A DNA stretch of 64,000 nt. Origin: Varroa destructor (Eukaryota; Arthropoda; Arachnida; Mesostigmata; Varroidae). The notes under the pieces are model-generated. The model was given only the letters and a program-made list of their open reading frames with translations, was not told the DNA's origin and ran no database searches. The DNA is taken from positions 25,340,882-25,404,881 of the forward strand of contig NW_019211460.1 in the NCBI RefSeq assembly GCF_002443255.2. The letters run 5' to 3'. Positions 41,201 to 53,046 of the stretch are shown piece by piece. How positions within the stretch are numbered: the first letter of the stretch is position 1; each line of letters begins with the position of its first letter. Made by a program: the position numbers and the translations under genes.

Positions 41201-41359
41201 GTTACCTTCTCGTGAAAAGGGTGGGCGGGAATTTCGGTGTGATGATGTCTTAGAGACGAGTCAGGTGCAACGGTCATCCTTCAGACGCTATTTGTTTGTC
41301 GCATTTATTTCCAGATAGGTTAGAAGGAACGCAGGTTGAAAGGTTTGACCGGTAATATA

Positions 41360-41371
41360 GGGGGGGGGGGG
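41360..41371. repeat. Pure G run (12 bases)
   Basis: Twelve guanines followed by a purine-rich stretch (TGGAGAGAGAAAA). This is the third long C/G run in the window. Confidence 0.9.
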
Positions 41372-44300
41372 TGGAGAGAGAAAACGAAAAGGATGCTACT
41401 AAACCTCAGGGTTTGCAAACCAGCGATGCAGGCAAACAGGTACCAGGTCTCCTCCTAAGAACAAGTTGCAATGAGACACGTCTGAGTTTGTTCTGCTACG
41501 TTCGGTGGCCAGACGGTCTAGCAAAAGATCCAAGGGGTGTGCCTCAGTCATCGGATCCAGGAGGATTGGTTAACAGTACTGTGAACTATACAGAAGTCCT
41601 AAGCTATGGGAGAGAATCGAAAAAGGTTGGTTTTGAAAAAAAAACTACTTCAACTTTATCGCGCAATAAAAACACTGCTGTCTAGTTCATCGAGAGCCAC
41701 TCGTCTTATGTCTTGATCCTACGACCGCGGTACTGCCCTCCAACATCTAGGTCGTCCAGTTCAGAGGTCTTCTTTGGATCTAACCCCAGCCTTCTCTGAG
41801 CCTTCTCTGCACAGTGACAATGAAAAAGGTGAACCACTCTTCCTTTAGGGCAAGCAGAGGCCTCGCCAGACTAGCAGTGCTCGTTCCGTTAGTGAGATAT
41901 TAAGGAAATGCATCAGGAGCAGCGACAGCATCAATCAGTCAGACAGGAAAAGAAGGCGCGTATAAATTATGCTTTGGCGGCAAGGATAAAAAGGCAAAAG
42001 CAGTAGCTATGCCACAGTGCGCGGCTATAGTGCGGTCATAATTAAAAACAAACATTCGTATCTCATCTAGGGGCATATAGGGAAAAAGCACAAGGCAGAT
42101 CTGTCCCACCACCCGTGATGGCAGTGGGAGTGGCGGCTGGATCCAGCGGCCGTAAACGGAACCAAGAGAAAAGGTTAGGCAAACCGAATTCGAAAAAAAA
42201 AATAGCAGGGAACTTGCAGATGAATAGAAAGTATGCGCCTGTCATTGTAAATGCGATAACACGGAAGATAGAATCATAGAGGAGAAAATATTAGCGTCAA
42301 ATAAAAAGAAACAGTGATGTATGCAATAACTGAAGGAGCTGTAGCGTTACAAATGACAAAGGCCAAGTGATAAAAAAGTAAGCAAAATAAACATGGTGCC
42401 AGTAATTCTCAGAGCGGCAAAACGTTCTATTATGCATATATGAAGTTGATCTTTCCTTTTGTGGTAAAGATTCCCTAAACTGAAACAGATTACCCCAACA
42501 GAACCAATCTCAGCTCGCTTTCATCATCAATGGTGTTTAAATAAATCTCATCTGGTTTTGGGTATGTATAGTCTCTTGGTACTCTTTGTTACTCACCACT
42601 GCTAAATAGAATAAAATATATGAGGTGGAAGCTGAAAATATTTTCGTTCGGGTGGAAATCACATACCGCGAAATGGTTGCAGAGAGGGCAGGAGCAGGCC
42701 AAAATGTGTGACATAATTAACACAACGCAGGAAGAGTCAAAGAACATTCACTATAAGGCAATGGCCGACTCGTCACACAACACCGTCAAATCTCAGTGGC
42801 CTTAATGAGGTTCCAACTAGCCGGGCGAACAAAAATACTAAAACATTACGAATATTTTTTTTTTCATTTTTAACTTTGCGTCAAGCTTCATAACGGTTGC
42901 ATACGTATACATATATATTGTACATGGTAAAAATTTTACTAGGGTATACGCCACTACAGAAAATCTATCACAGAATAGTTTGCATATCGATAGAAGTATT
43001 CCCTTACTGATAGCGTCCGCGGCACTGCCAGCGACCTCATCTTCAGCCGTTAAAAAATCTCATCGTCCTCAGCACCGCCTTCTTTTTCCGTTTATCTATA
43101 TCTTCCCAGGTGGGACAGCTCATATACCTAGTTATAGAAGCTACATGGCTTTAGTTGGAGCTGGCTTACTGTCAGTTCGCCTCGTCGATACTAATGTAAT
43201 AGAGTTTCATTCCCTAAGAGGACTCGCTCGAAGGAAACATATGGTGAGAGATAGGATAAGAGACAAAACTAACAGAATGCCCTTTAAAAAGGGTTTCGTC
43301 GTTTTTCTCTCTGCTTACCCCGTTCTCCTTTCGAGTTCAGGAGGGGCAGTAACGAAGGGCAAGCTCTTTCTCGTGTGCGTCATTCTTCTCGTCTAAGAGC
43401 GCCGTCAAGCAACAGTAGCTAGAGACACCGAACACGGTCATCGGTGGCTGTAATCGGATGTGCTGCTTTTCGCTTCGTCTGGTCCCATTCCCTTTCACAA
43501 AGTTGCCGACTCAACCACTGCTACCGTCTATGTCGTCGATTTCTCTTCACTTGTTGTCTTCGGAACGTCTCCGAAGTTGCTACTGCAACCGATTTGCGCC
43601 AAACAAAGAACGACTCTTCGCCAAGCAAACAGGCAGCAGTAGCAGCAGCATGGAGTCTCAGCAGAGGAAACGTAATTTGTTTAGGCTTAGCAGAGGCGTT
43701 TAGACCCCTTGCCATTCGCTAGTTTCGTTAGGCCTGGACTCAACTGAATCTCAATACTTGTTCATTCTTGTACGTCATGCATAGACCGCTGAGTGCTGCC
43801 TGTCGACTGCAAGGGTTCTTTGTCGTGGCGAGAACTCAACCATGCAGTCCCGGCCGTGTCGCCGATGGCACACCGCTCCTGAAAGCCGATTATTGGTTAA
43901 CTCTTCCCTTTTTCCTAGACTGTGTTGGTAAGCTCAACGTTGGCTCGTTACCCGACTAGCTGATGATGATCAGGCCAATTCTTCCATGAGTGGCAAAAAA
44001 AATTCACGATGGCATAGCAAAAGTGACTATGGTGGAAGGGAGAAAGGAAAAGAATTTAGAAATAAACAGGACGGAAAACGACGAAGGCAGCGCCCGCAGT
44101 ACCCACTGCTGATGCTTCGACGTGGCGTTTTCAAATCCCAGGGGCCGTCCCAAGAAGGAAAGCGTGACCCACCGGTTGCCGGTCCGATCCGATATACTCT
44201 TTTCTCGACCAGAGTGCATGGCTAGACTCTTCTTATTTCGTCCGCTTCTTAGTTTAAGCTCAGCTCGTGTGTTTCTTTTGGCTCCTTTTTAATAGCTAGG

Positions 44301-47300
44301 CTCTCAAAGTCTTTTTGTTCTTCCGTCCTTGAGCTTTTCCTTATCTCGCAGGGCTTGTCCTTGGCTCATTGTCAGCCAGAGTTGGTCGTCCGTTTTGAAA
44401 TATTAGCTGTCTCACTGCTGCACCTATCCCCTTCCTATCTTTTCTGGATCCTTTGGCATTTCTTTTGCTAATAAAACTCTGACAATAAAGTGAACCGAAT
44501 GAAATAGTATGGTATGTATTGCGTGCGTTGTGCATTCCTTTCTCATAAGTCACAAGCCGGTAAGCCGACACGCCTTTCCATACATGCATGCATACAGAAA
44601 GCAGAATGTGCCTAGTACGTAATAGATAAAGCCTCCGGCGACAGGCGGCACTGCTTCGGCTCGAAAAGTAGCAGGAAGTCTAGCGTCCTCATGACTACCA
44701 TCACCTTTTAGGCGTTGCCTGCTGCCACCGACCCGACTCGAGAGCTGGCCGACACCAACACCATCTCCAACGGATTCCAAACAGCTTCTCTTGCTCTGCT
44801 CGCCGAGAGGTGCCGTATCTTTGCCCCCTCTCTCTTTCTCTTTGTTCTCATTGATAGTATAGTGGTGCTCAATTTACTTCAACACCGGCATTCACTAGCT
44901 CAGCTTGTTCCCCTTGAGCTTCTATCCCCTAGTTGCCTCCACATTTCCTTTCCACCTCATACCACTTGCGAATCTAGTCTGCTTTTCATTGCTAGCACCG
45001 CCGCTACTGCTAATACTAGCGCTATTCTTCGTCGCGAACTGCAGGATGATGCGAGACGGCGGCGTTTTCCGTATACGACGATGATACGATCGAGAGAATG
45101 GAAGGAAAGATTTTTGAGAAAGGAAATCAAAGCCGAAAAAAGCTTGAAGCGCGCGTGGTTGGGTGGGCTCGCTGGCCGCTCGTTGTCGTTGTGATTCCGA
45201 TGACGGAGGAATGGAAGCGAGAGAGACGGCAAAGGCGTACGAAAACGGGAAACGATGACGGTTTTGGATGCCGCTGGCGGTAGTCGCGGTGGAGACGGCG
45301 GTGGTAATAGCAACAACGATGGAATAGCGCGAGCCGAGGCTGAACGTAAAAACGGATTCTAGCTTAAGCTGAAGCGGAAACGACAGTAGATACTTGGATG
45401 TCGCTAAGTTCTTTCGTTTGTCGCAGCTTGTTTTTCTCTCCGTCAAGTCTCCTTTTTCATTCCTTGCTTTCACTGCGTTATATCCTTTCGCGCAGTGAAT
45501 TTCTGGTACGGCAACTAACGCTGTCTGCTCTCATCACCATATATCGCTTCGCCTTCGTTCCAACCCTCTCTTCGGGTTCTTCTTGTCGTTCTATACGTAT
45601 TTCCCTGTGCGGACAGTCCCACACCCTTATTTTTGGGGGGTTTTCTTTCGTTTTTTTTTTGTCACGATAGCGACGACAGCGAAGTACGACGATACAGAAT
45701 CACATTTGTCCATGAGCCTCGCGAACGACAGGACGAACGCTTGTGGAACGACACGTTGGGGCTTCACAAACACGTAGTTCCCAGTGCTCACTCGCTCATA
45801 CGTATATAGAGCCCCAGAGTAAAATAGTGCTCCACTTATAAGACACTGTTCTCTACGGAAGAGAACACCGGAAAGCGGTGAAGCTCAGACATTCGGTTTC
45901 GACGGATAGTAGTTCCAATGTCGTCATACAATGCGTACCGTACGTGAACAATGAGGGTTGCCGTCACTTAGTGACCGAGTATTGCAGCCGGGAGCGCAAT
46001 AGCCTGTGCGAAACCGAAAGGGCCGGAATGTTCTGTCGCGATAAAGACCTCCCCTCTTTGACGCTTGGTAGGCCTGCCAGTATGGCTGCACATGGGTCGC
46101 ACGATATTTTTAGAAGGAGGTTGCCGGCGCTTGTGGCAGGATAGATCAGTGATCATGTTAGCCTGGCTCTTGTACGTCAGCTCTGCTTCTATGAACAGAT
46201 GAGACCCGAAACGTTTCATTGTTGGTCGCACATAGCTCTGCCTGCCGGTCGACTTTCCGACAGTGATTTGTAAAAAGACAAAGTTACACACCGCTGATTC
46301 AACACGAGGGCCAGGCTAACCTAACATGGGCTGGTGTCTTATTAGGTCTAATTATCATTGCAGGTAAACTTTCGGGACATGCTGAAAAAGCGGGTAATGC
46401 AGGTTCAAGCAGTTAGTTAACATAATGGTGACTCGCGTATTTAGGAACGGTTTATTCTGTTCAAACTGCATTGGCGTCTATTGCATAATTCGCTAAAAAA
46501 AAATTACAACAGCTGATATCACTTTGCACCAAATCTGCAGGAACGAAAACTAAAGCATAATAACGACGTGCGTAGCATTATGTCAATAAACATCATGGCC
46601 GCTTGGTTACACACCACCACTTTTAGTGTTTTGCATAAATATATGTAGCTTCGTTAGCGGCTATTGTATGTGATGTCGGTTATTTCAGAAAGGCAAAAGA
46701 AGGAAAGTGTCCTGACACATTGTTCCAGGGAGGTACTTCTCCCGAGTAGCTTCCATTAAGTCGTCGTGATGCCGATATGGTTCAGTTTGACATCGACTTA
46801 GTCATCATCGTCTGTTCAGCCCTGTTGACCGTCACGTGTGAGACATTTAAGGCAAGCCAGTCCACTTAAGTGCCACTATTAGACAGCTTATACAGAAAAC
46901 TAAGAAAACTAGACGAACTTGTATCAGAACTAGCGAGCGAGAAACCATGAAAGATGGCAGGCAGCTTAGAGAACATAAATGGTGAGTCGATCGGCTGGAT
47001 CGGACTTCGTGTTTAGTGGTCGTTAGCATTAACCCCGCCAGTTGATAGGCTGTCATCTCTGAGAGTTGTCCTAAAGATCACTTATGACGCTCTAGAATAC
47101 CCCATCTCATCGACGCCCATCTGCCCTATTCCGTTCCTTGGCCATTCGAGTTTATGGACAACTGGCCGACCTCACAGTCTATCGCAGATTCTCAACGGCA
47201 TTTGATAGGTCTCGCTTGCTTTGGTGATCTACTTCATGATGCGACATAGCATCGTAGCGGTGTAACTCTATCAGGGCCTTTTCCATAGACACTTATAGAG

Positions 47301-50300
47301 GAAGGGGAAGACCTTTTGCAGAGCGGTCATACCTTGGCAGCTTTCTCTTTATTCAGCACTAGCAAACCCTCTACATCCCATCCTCCGAGCCAAAGGGGCA
47401 AAGCGACAGGAGTTACCATAAGGTTTATGCAGGTTACTTTGAGGGAGGCGCTGGTAACAGCAGCAGTAGCAGTGGCGACGATGGGAAGAAGTAAGGGACC
47501 GAATTGGGGGCAAGAGAAGCTTACCGGTCATCGGCAAGGAGTTGGAGGTTCGTTTGGGGGGAACATGACAACATCACAATGATCTATATAGAACGACGCT
47601 TATAGGACGACGAAATGGAGACCATCGCCTTTGGTTGACCCGAACGAAAGAAACTGACCTTTCTGAGCTTGTTTATGAGTCGTCGACTGCCACTATCGCT
47701 AGTCTGACTTTGGGAAGGCTTAGAATAGGGTAGAAGGTACGGCAGAGGGAAGCACAGCAGAGAGAGTCAAGCAACGTCCCGCAGCAGCACCACCCTCGAT
47801 TAAGGAAACGACGGCAATAACCACTGCGGCAGGCGCAGGAGTTAGAAGCAGTAGGAGCACCAAAGCAGTAGGGGACCATGGTCATAACCGTATAACGGGT
47901 TGGCCAATGTTGGCGACGACGGTGAAGGCCTGAATGATGGGTACCTGCTGCCATTGACTGCCGTTGGCCACAGTAGTAGTTTGCTGACTCGTAGAGCCTG
48001 ATGGGTGCTCGCGACTCAGAGGGTGATCAGGGCGGTACTGTTGCTGCAGACCTCACGAACTGTCTCCCAGTATGCGCCACACGCATCGTTGGCAGGCTGG
48101 CTAAACCTGAGTTCGTTCGATTCGGCTCTAAGCGGTTCAGTGACTACCGTAGATGGCGTCGGATCGCATCACGACCTCTTATTTCCCTCAGCTAACGGTT
48201 AAAAGACACAATGTTATAAAGAAAGAGAAGGGAAGATACGCAATTTAACAATAAACAACTTTCATGTTTTCGATAGTGACTTCCTGGTACGTTCCACGAA
48301 ACCAGCTTCTCAGTGAAGCTATCTCTGAAGGAGGCTTTTAAACAAGGGTAATGGTGACTTAAACTACGGCTGAGATCAGCCCTGGCACTTGTTGCGCTAG
48401 TGTTGTGAGCTCTAGCCAAATTACAACAAGCTAGGCGATCTCAAAACATAAGTTGTACCTATAAAAAAAAATCACTGCTATTTCTGTTCTAACAAAAATT
48501 AGTTTAAGTCACGGAAATTACATCTAGAAAAGTCAAACAATGGCGGGATACGTGTTTATCGCTATGGCAGTTTGTTAAGACCACAGACGTTTTATTTTTA
48601 CGATGTGTTTGGTATAAAGAAGACCTTAAGGTTTAGGGAAACCTGCCATTTTTAGAGCTTGTTGCATATATTTCTTGCTATTATGCTTGTTATCAATCCT
48701 CTACTCAGACCCCATGTATGTGTGTACCTATATTGTATTCTAGCGTTGTCCTGCTGAGCCTTATACCTTATTACTCTGATGATGTAAATGCACCTGCGCA
48801 AGGCAAATTGATCCAGAAATTACAACACGGCCTTGTAATGTTTTCATGGTAGAATAATGGAACTACCTGGGAGAGGTTTCACCCAATTATAAGACTCTCT
48901 TTCAAGAACCTCTTTTACGAACTATGATATAACTGGTTCAAATCTCAGCATTGACAAAAAATACTAATAGATATTAATTATCAGGAAAATAAGGAAGATA
49001 AAATATCATTATTATTGTCAAGTTAATAGCTGCTTGTGTGGCTACAAGATCCAACCGCAACAAGAAATTCGGACCTTAGCAGTGCGCTTTTAATTTCGGT
49101 TATATTCAATATCGTAAATGATTTTCGAATGCTAGCCAGCATTACCCCTGATTCGCTATAGCTGTTTGGAACTTTCGTACTGCTGCTTATGATGTCTCTA
49201 TTGTGATTGTTACCAGTAAGAAGACTAGAAAGAAAAGATAAGTGAGTTGGGGTAAACGAACAAAACAGCCTTCGTTTGTCTGTTAGTTAGGCAGTGGCGT
49301 GCAGTAGTCGAGCGGTAATCGAACGATCCAACTTGATGTCCCTTTTTCTCTCTTTGACGTTTCTGCTTCGGCAGATTCGATGGACCGTATGACGCCAGGC
49401 CCTTCGGCAATCGGCCTGTTGGAGCCTGACTATCTAACCATTCTCGGCGCGGTTGGGCACACCGCGCCGCCAGCTTGCCCAATTGACAACACAACACCTT
49501 AAAAGCAACAGCGTTATCGGCACATACGCTATTGCTGTCACAGTGCCACCGTCTGATATGGTTCATCCACCCCCCTTTGATATGGCCATTACCGGCAGCG
49601 GAGAGGATTTTTGGAGTAAAAGGGAGAGGAGGGCAAACGCAGAACGCGGACATTGGGCATCGAAACAGTAGTAACTCTCGTTCCGTTTGCGTCGTGGAGA
49701 GGGCATTACCGCCATGCCAAACCGGTGTAGGTCGGGCGAAACAGGTGCTGAAACGAACAAGAACAATAAGGCAAAGTGGGCGGTTGGTCTTCGCAGCTGT
49801 TGTCGTCGTCGTCGTTGATGGTCTTATTGTTGTCAACGTTATCTTGTTGAAAACCCCTTTTGCCTACTGGGGGCTGGGTGCTGGCCTAAAGCTATTGTCA
49901 GGCTCGTGCCACCATGCGACACTGGGACAGAATCGTGGGCAGAAGTAAAATATGTCGTCAGCGACGATAGTCTCTAATTGCCGCTGGCAGAAACCAAAAA
50001 TGATTTTTAATCTTGCGATCAAGCCCTGTTTCGTCATTCTTCCTATGCCCCGGTATGTGATGATTTCGTTTTTATCATTTCTCCCGTCGTCTCTATTGTT
50101 TGTTGCTTCCAGCTTGTGCTCGCGGCATAGCTAGTCGAGAATGTCTGAAAGGAGCTTGTCGAAATGGCGCTCTTTTACGCACGAAGGATTGAGGTTAAAG
50201 ATCAAGATGCTAATAGTTATAAAAATTCAAATGCGGGTACTGCCAGCAGATGGCATGCCGGAGTATGCGACGACACAATATACCGCCCGAAATTTCGACG

Positions 50301-50936
50301 AGGACATCATTTGTCCCTATACACGAAGCGTGACTGCAAGTACGAGAACGCTCCTCTTGTCTGTTATCAGTATCGCTTTTTACAATGCTGCCATACGACG
50401 TGGCAGGTAAGTAACTCAAAAGTAACCGAGCTAGCTAGCATTTGCCCGTTTCTAATCACAGCTGTACTGGCAACAGTATTCAGAATCAAGTTAATAACAG
50501 ATCGGGTAGTATGTAAAGCATTGTGTTTAGTCATTGCGATCTTTCGATCATGTTTGTCTCTTCGGTGGTAAGTTTATTTACTGACTCCCTCCTTTCTCTG
50601 CCCTTTACATGCGTGTAAGCGTATAGATCTAGATACGATTACCACATGTACATTCATTCAATGTGATAGGCTATTCACAGACGGGGCAGAGAATGTTGTC
50701 TGTCTGCAGGACTCAACGTAAGCCAAGTGAAAATGGACTCAGAAACTGGCACTAATAGATAGACCTAAAGGAACAATTTTGCAAACCGGATGAGCGATGC
50801 TATTGAGCGAATGCATCAAAAGGATTGGACAGTGATGCTTTGTATCGGCACGGATTAATCTCTGACCTCTAGCAGCAGCGTTGCAGAGGGTATAACACAT
50901 TGGTTAGTGATCCGTGGCGTCCCGTCTGTGATGTTG
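41372..50936. other. Non-coding stretch up to the mariner fossil
   Basis: No gene is recognised. Segments around 43-45.8 kb and 47.3-49.9 kb are fairly GC-rich and stop-poor on both strands, so frames of 138-203 codons overlap each other on opposite strands (for example 49225-49836 minus against 49532-49948 plus). A cysteine-bearing frame ending at a good donor (50164-50406) is described among the findings. Confidence 0.55.
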
Positions 50937-50960
50937 AGTTGTCAAAAAATATTGACGGTG
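50937..50960 (+). repeat. Left terminal inverted repeat of the mariner fossil
   Basis: The motif AGTTGTCAAAAA (50937-50948) is the exact reverse complement of the right end. After it the match to the right repeat is poor (ATATTGACGG against GTTCGCGG). The flanking TA target duplication is not visible, so the outer edge may be a few bases further left. Confidence 0.7.
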
Positions 50961-51099
50961 TCCTTAGCTAAATGGCTCTGAAGTCGTATACGTAAGCTAC
51001 TATCAGCTCAGCGTTAGTATCGTTTAAAAGCTGAAGTCTGACTGTAGATATGTGCAAAAAATTATTAAGGTGCCTTTACAAGATAAGGTATTTGAATAT

Positions 51100-51990
51100 A
51101 ATACATTTCTCGTTGAGAGAAATTCCTTATTACGTTTCCTGTATAAAATGCTAGCTCATAGAAAAGTATATGCTATGTATGTACAAGATGCGTTGTTAAA
51201 AGAAGCGACCTAAAGATAGCTCTGTCGCTTTTTTTTCTGGAAACTTTGATGTGAAAGATGTTCCTCGCAGCGGTCGACAAATTATAGAAAAGTTAATGAA
51301 ATGAATGTCAAAGTTGAGCAAGATTGACACGTGGCCGTGACATCACCAAGAAGCTAAGGGTCCACCACTAAACACTCCTGACCTAAAACTGACTACGAGA
51401 ACGACGTCCACGTTTGAATGCTACACTAATTCACACATAATAATTTACCCCTTTATACTTTAATCTGCAAAACTCTATAACAAATACAATGAAATTTCCG
51501 AAACGATTGAATATTAATGATGAAGGATTGATAACATACGACAGTAATGCGCGAAAAACGTAAAAAATAAATGCTCTGTGGCCAGAATTGATTTTAAAAA
51601 AGTAGTATTAAGTGTTTGATAGGATTGAAGAAGCCTTACTGTCATCAGTTAATAATAAACCATTAACAAACACCTATCAGAACTGGTAGGAGAATCTTCT
51701 AGCACGATAATAACAGAATGCGTTTATTTTTAGCTACTCGACAAAAATTCACGGAAAAAAGTACGGAAAAATTTAATGTATCTGCTATACAGCTAAGATT
51801 ATGAACCATCAGCTTATTATTTAGTTGGACCTCTAGCGAAACTCTGTTAATCGTGTTAACTTAATTTTAATGAAGGTATGTTAAAAAAAAACTTATCTCA
51901 ATCTTTTTCAGTAGTGATGGGGTTATGATGTTATCAGAAAAATGGCAGAAAGCTATGAATTGAAGTAATGCATCTCTCATTTCGAAATAT
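51100..51990 (+). pseudogene. Mariner transposase pseudogene (D,D34D type)
   Basis: This is the coding part of the mariner fossil. The enzyme family cuts and pastes its element into TA sites using three acidic residues. The first aspartate (51519-51521, in the block matching TGDEKW) and the second (51706-51708, in the block matching QDNARPH) survive. The third, in the block matching PSDY, reads GCT (alanine) at 51812-51814. The first and second aspartates are about 62 codons apart, whereas mariners have about 90, so roughly 90 bases have been lost there. The arginine codon expected after KVEQD reads TGA (51325-51327), the kind of change a CpG C-to-T mutation produces. Limits are approximate because the first and last codons are too eroded to place. 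Subfamily not assigned. Confidence 0.9.
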
Positions 51991-52029
51991 TGTCTTGAAA
52001 CTTTGAAAACTTGCTTCAATTTTGGCTTG

Positions 52030-52053
52030 AAAACCGCGAACTTTTTGACAACT
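52030..52053 (-). repeat. Right terminal inverted repeat of the mariner fossil
   Basis: The end reads AAAACCGCGAACTTTTTGACAACT. This is close to the usual form of mariner terminal repeats, which carry a GCGAACTTTTTG-like core. It is better preserved than the left repeat. No clean TA is seen just outside. Confidence 0.75.
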
Positions 52054-53000
52054 GAGTCTGTCACGATACTGCATATCACGATACGATATCTAGGTAAGCA
52101 TTGTAGGCGTAACAAGTATTAAGCATAACGATTGTACCGGAGCCATTTCTCTTGACATCCATCAACCTTTACCTTGCTATCTACTAGCTTATATCCATTA
52201 TTGCCAGTAGGTGAGTATGGTAAAGGACACAATGGAGCAATATTCGAAACGTAAAAAATGTGTCCAGTCTTTCCTACCATATGGCATACCAAAAATGCAT
52301 ACCAAAAAAAAAAACAGTCCTTGAATCCTCAACGTACTCCTGCGACATCAACGAGTGATAAGCGTTTACCTCTCACGACAACCTTTCACTGTCGAGTGTT
52401 TGTCGCTGAAACTTCCAGCGACGTGGAAAACAGCCGACAATTTACAAAGGAAAGCACAGCGGTTAGCGTGTTAAACACGCGCAAGAACCTGTGATAGTTT
52501 ATTTTACTAGAACATCACTCCGTTGGAATTATCTGATCGGACCTGTTGTTAGATATGGGCATAAGTTGACTTTATAGGTTTTGATATCGCTGTTTGAAAT
52601 CATGGAGTGTTGATACCTGAACAGTAATGATAAATGCTCGGTTTTGGTTACACGTTAAATCGATAGGCCATAGCAATATCGCTTCCGCACGCTTAGGCTA
52701 ATACCCGGAGTCTTGCGCTTTCAGGCCGATACCCTCTCGTACACATAGCGCACACTATTGATGTAGCTTTTTTCTTCTGGGGTTACCGCATGGCATGATG
52801 TCTCTAGTATAAATCATACTAGCTCTACTTTCATCATAGCTGCACCAATAGAGCTTTATTCGCATAGAAGATGCAGAAAGCTGCTAAGTTATCGTACATA
52901 TCGGTACAATTGACAAAGTTGGTATACGCATAATATAGAATTTAGATATCGATCAAAACGTTAGCTTCGTAAGCAGAACGGGCATACATTGGTAAGGTTT

Positions 53001-53046
53001 CGTCTGAACAAATTTCCGGTAAGGATACCGGACATTTGTTCAGGCG
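53001..53046. repeat. Long hairpin with a second, competing pairing
   Basis: CTGAACAAAT (53004-53013) pairs with ATTTGTTCAG (53034-53043), and TCCGGTA (53015-53021) pairs with TACCGGA (53026-53032) around the loop AGGA, with one mismatch between the two blocks. Three more outer pairs (one a G-T wobble) extend it to 53001-53046. GGATACCG (53023-53030) can instead pair with CGGTATCC (53045-53052), giving an alternative fold. Confidence 0.85.

Larger units (their letters stand above)
33057..41359. other. Mostly non-coding stretch with weak coding candidates
   Basis: No gene is recognised. Two weak candidates inside it are listed separately (34144-34503 and 35193-35290). The 36.5-38.6 kb part is pyrimidine-rich and stop-poor in several frames at once, which produces long meaningless frames. 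Confidence 0.55.
50937..52053 (+). mobile_element. Decayed mariner (Tc1/mariner) DNA transposon with a dead transposase
   Basis: The element has no long open frame, but translating all three forward frames recovers mariner transposase blocks in order. AHRKVYAMYVQDAL (51154-51195) is the N-terminal helix-turn-helix region. SGNFDVKDVPRSGRQ (51236-51280) is the linker. KVEQD, a stop, then HV (51310-51333) and DITKKL (51339-51356) are the second helix-turn-helix. YEN-DVHV (51394-51414) stands for the KKLDVWVPHEL region. FPKRLNINDEGLITYD (51495-51542) holds the first catalytic aspartate, and PELILKK (51582-51602) is the strand before the WWDW region. HDNNRMRLFLATRQKF (51703-51750) holds the second aspartate. 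PSAYYL (51806-51823) is the third catalytic block. DGVMMLSEKWQKA (51916-51954) is the C-terminus. The blocks need frame changes and contain stops. Traces of terminal inverted repeats (AGTTGTCAAAAA, 50937-50948, and TTTTTGACAACT, 52042-52053) close the ends. At about 1.1 kb it is slightly shorter than a full mariner (about 1.3 kb). It is old and cannot move itself. Confidence 0.93.

Noticed and set aside
44715..45473. 159-codon plus and 183-codon minus open frames
   Set aside because: They lie over each other on opposite strands with several further frames open, and both peptides are Ser/Arg/Leu-rich without motifs.
45878..46144. Cysteine-containing 88-codon frame (QCVPYVNNEGC...)
   Set aside because: The cysteine spacing fits no fold I know, the C-terminal half loses the pattern, and a minus-strand frame overlaps it.
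49225..49836. 203-codon minus-strand open frame
   Set aside because: A plus-strand frame (49532-49948) overlaps most of it, the start is a Thr-rich low-complexity run, and no domain is visible; better explained by stop-poor composition.
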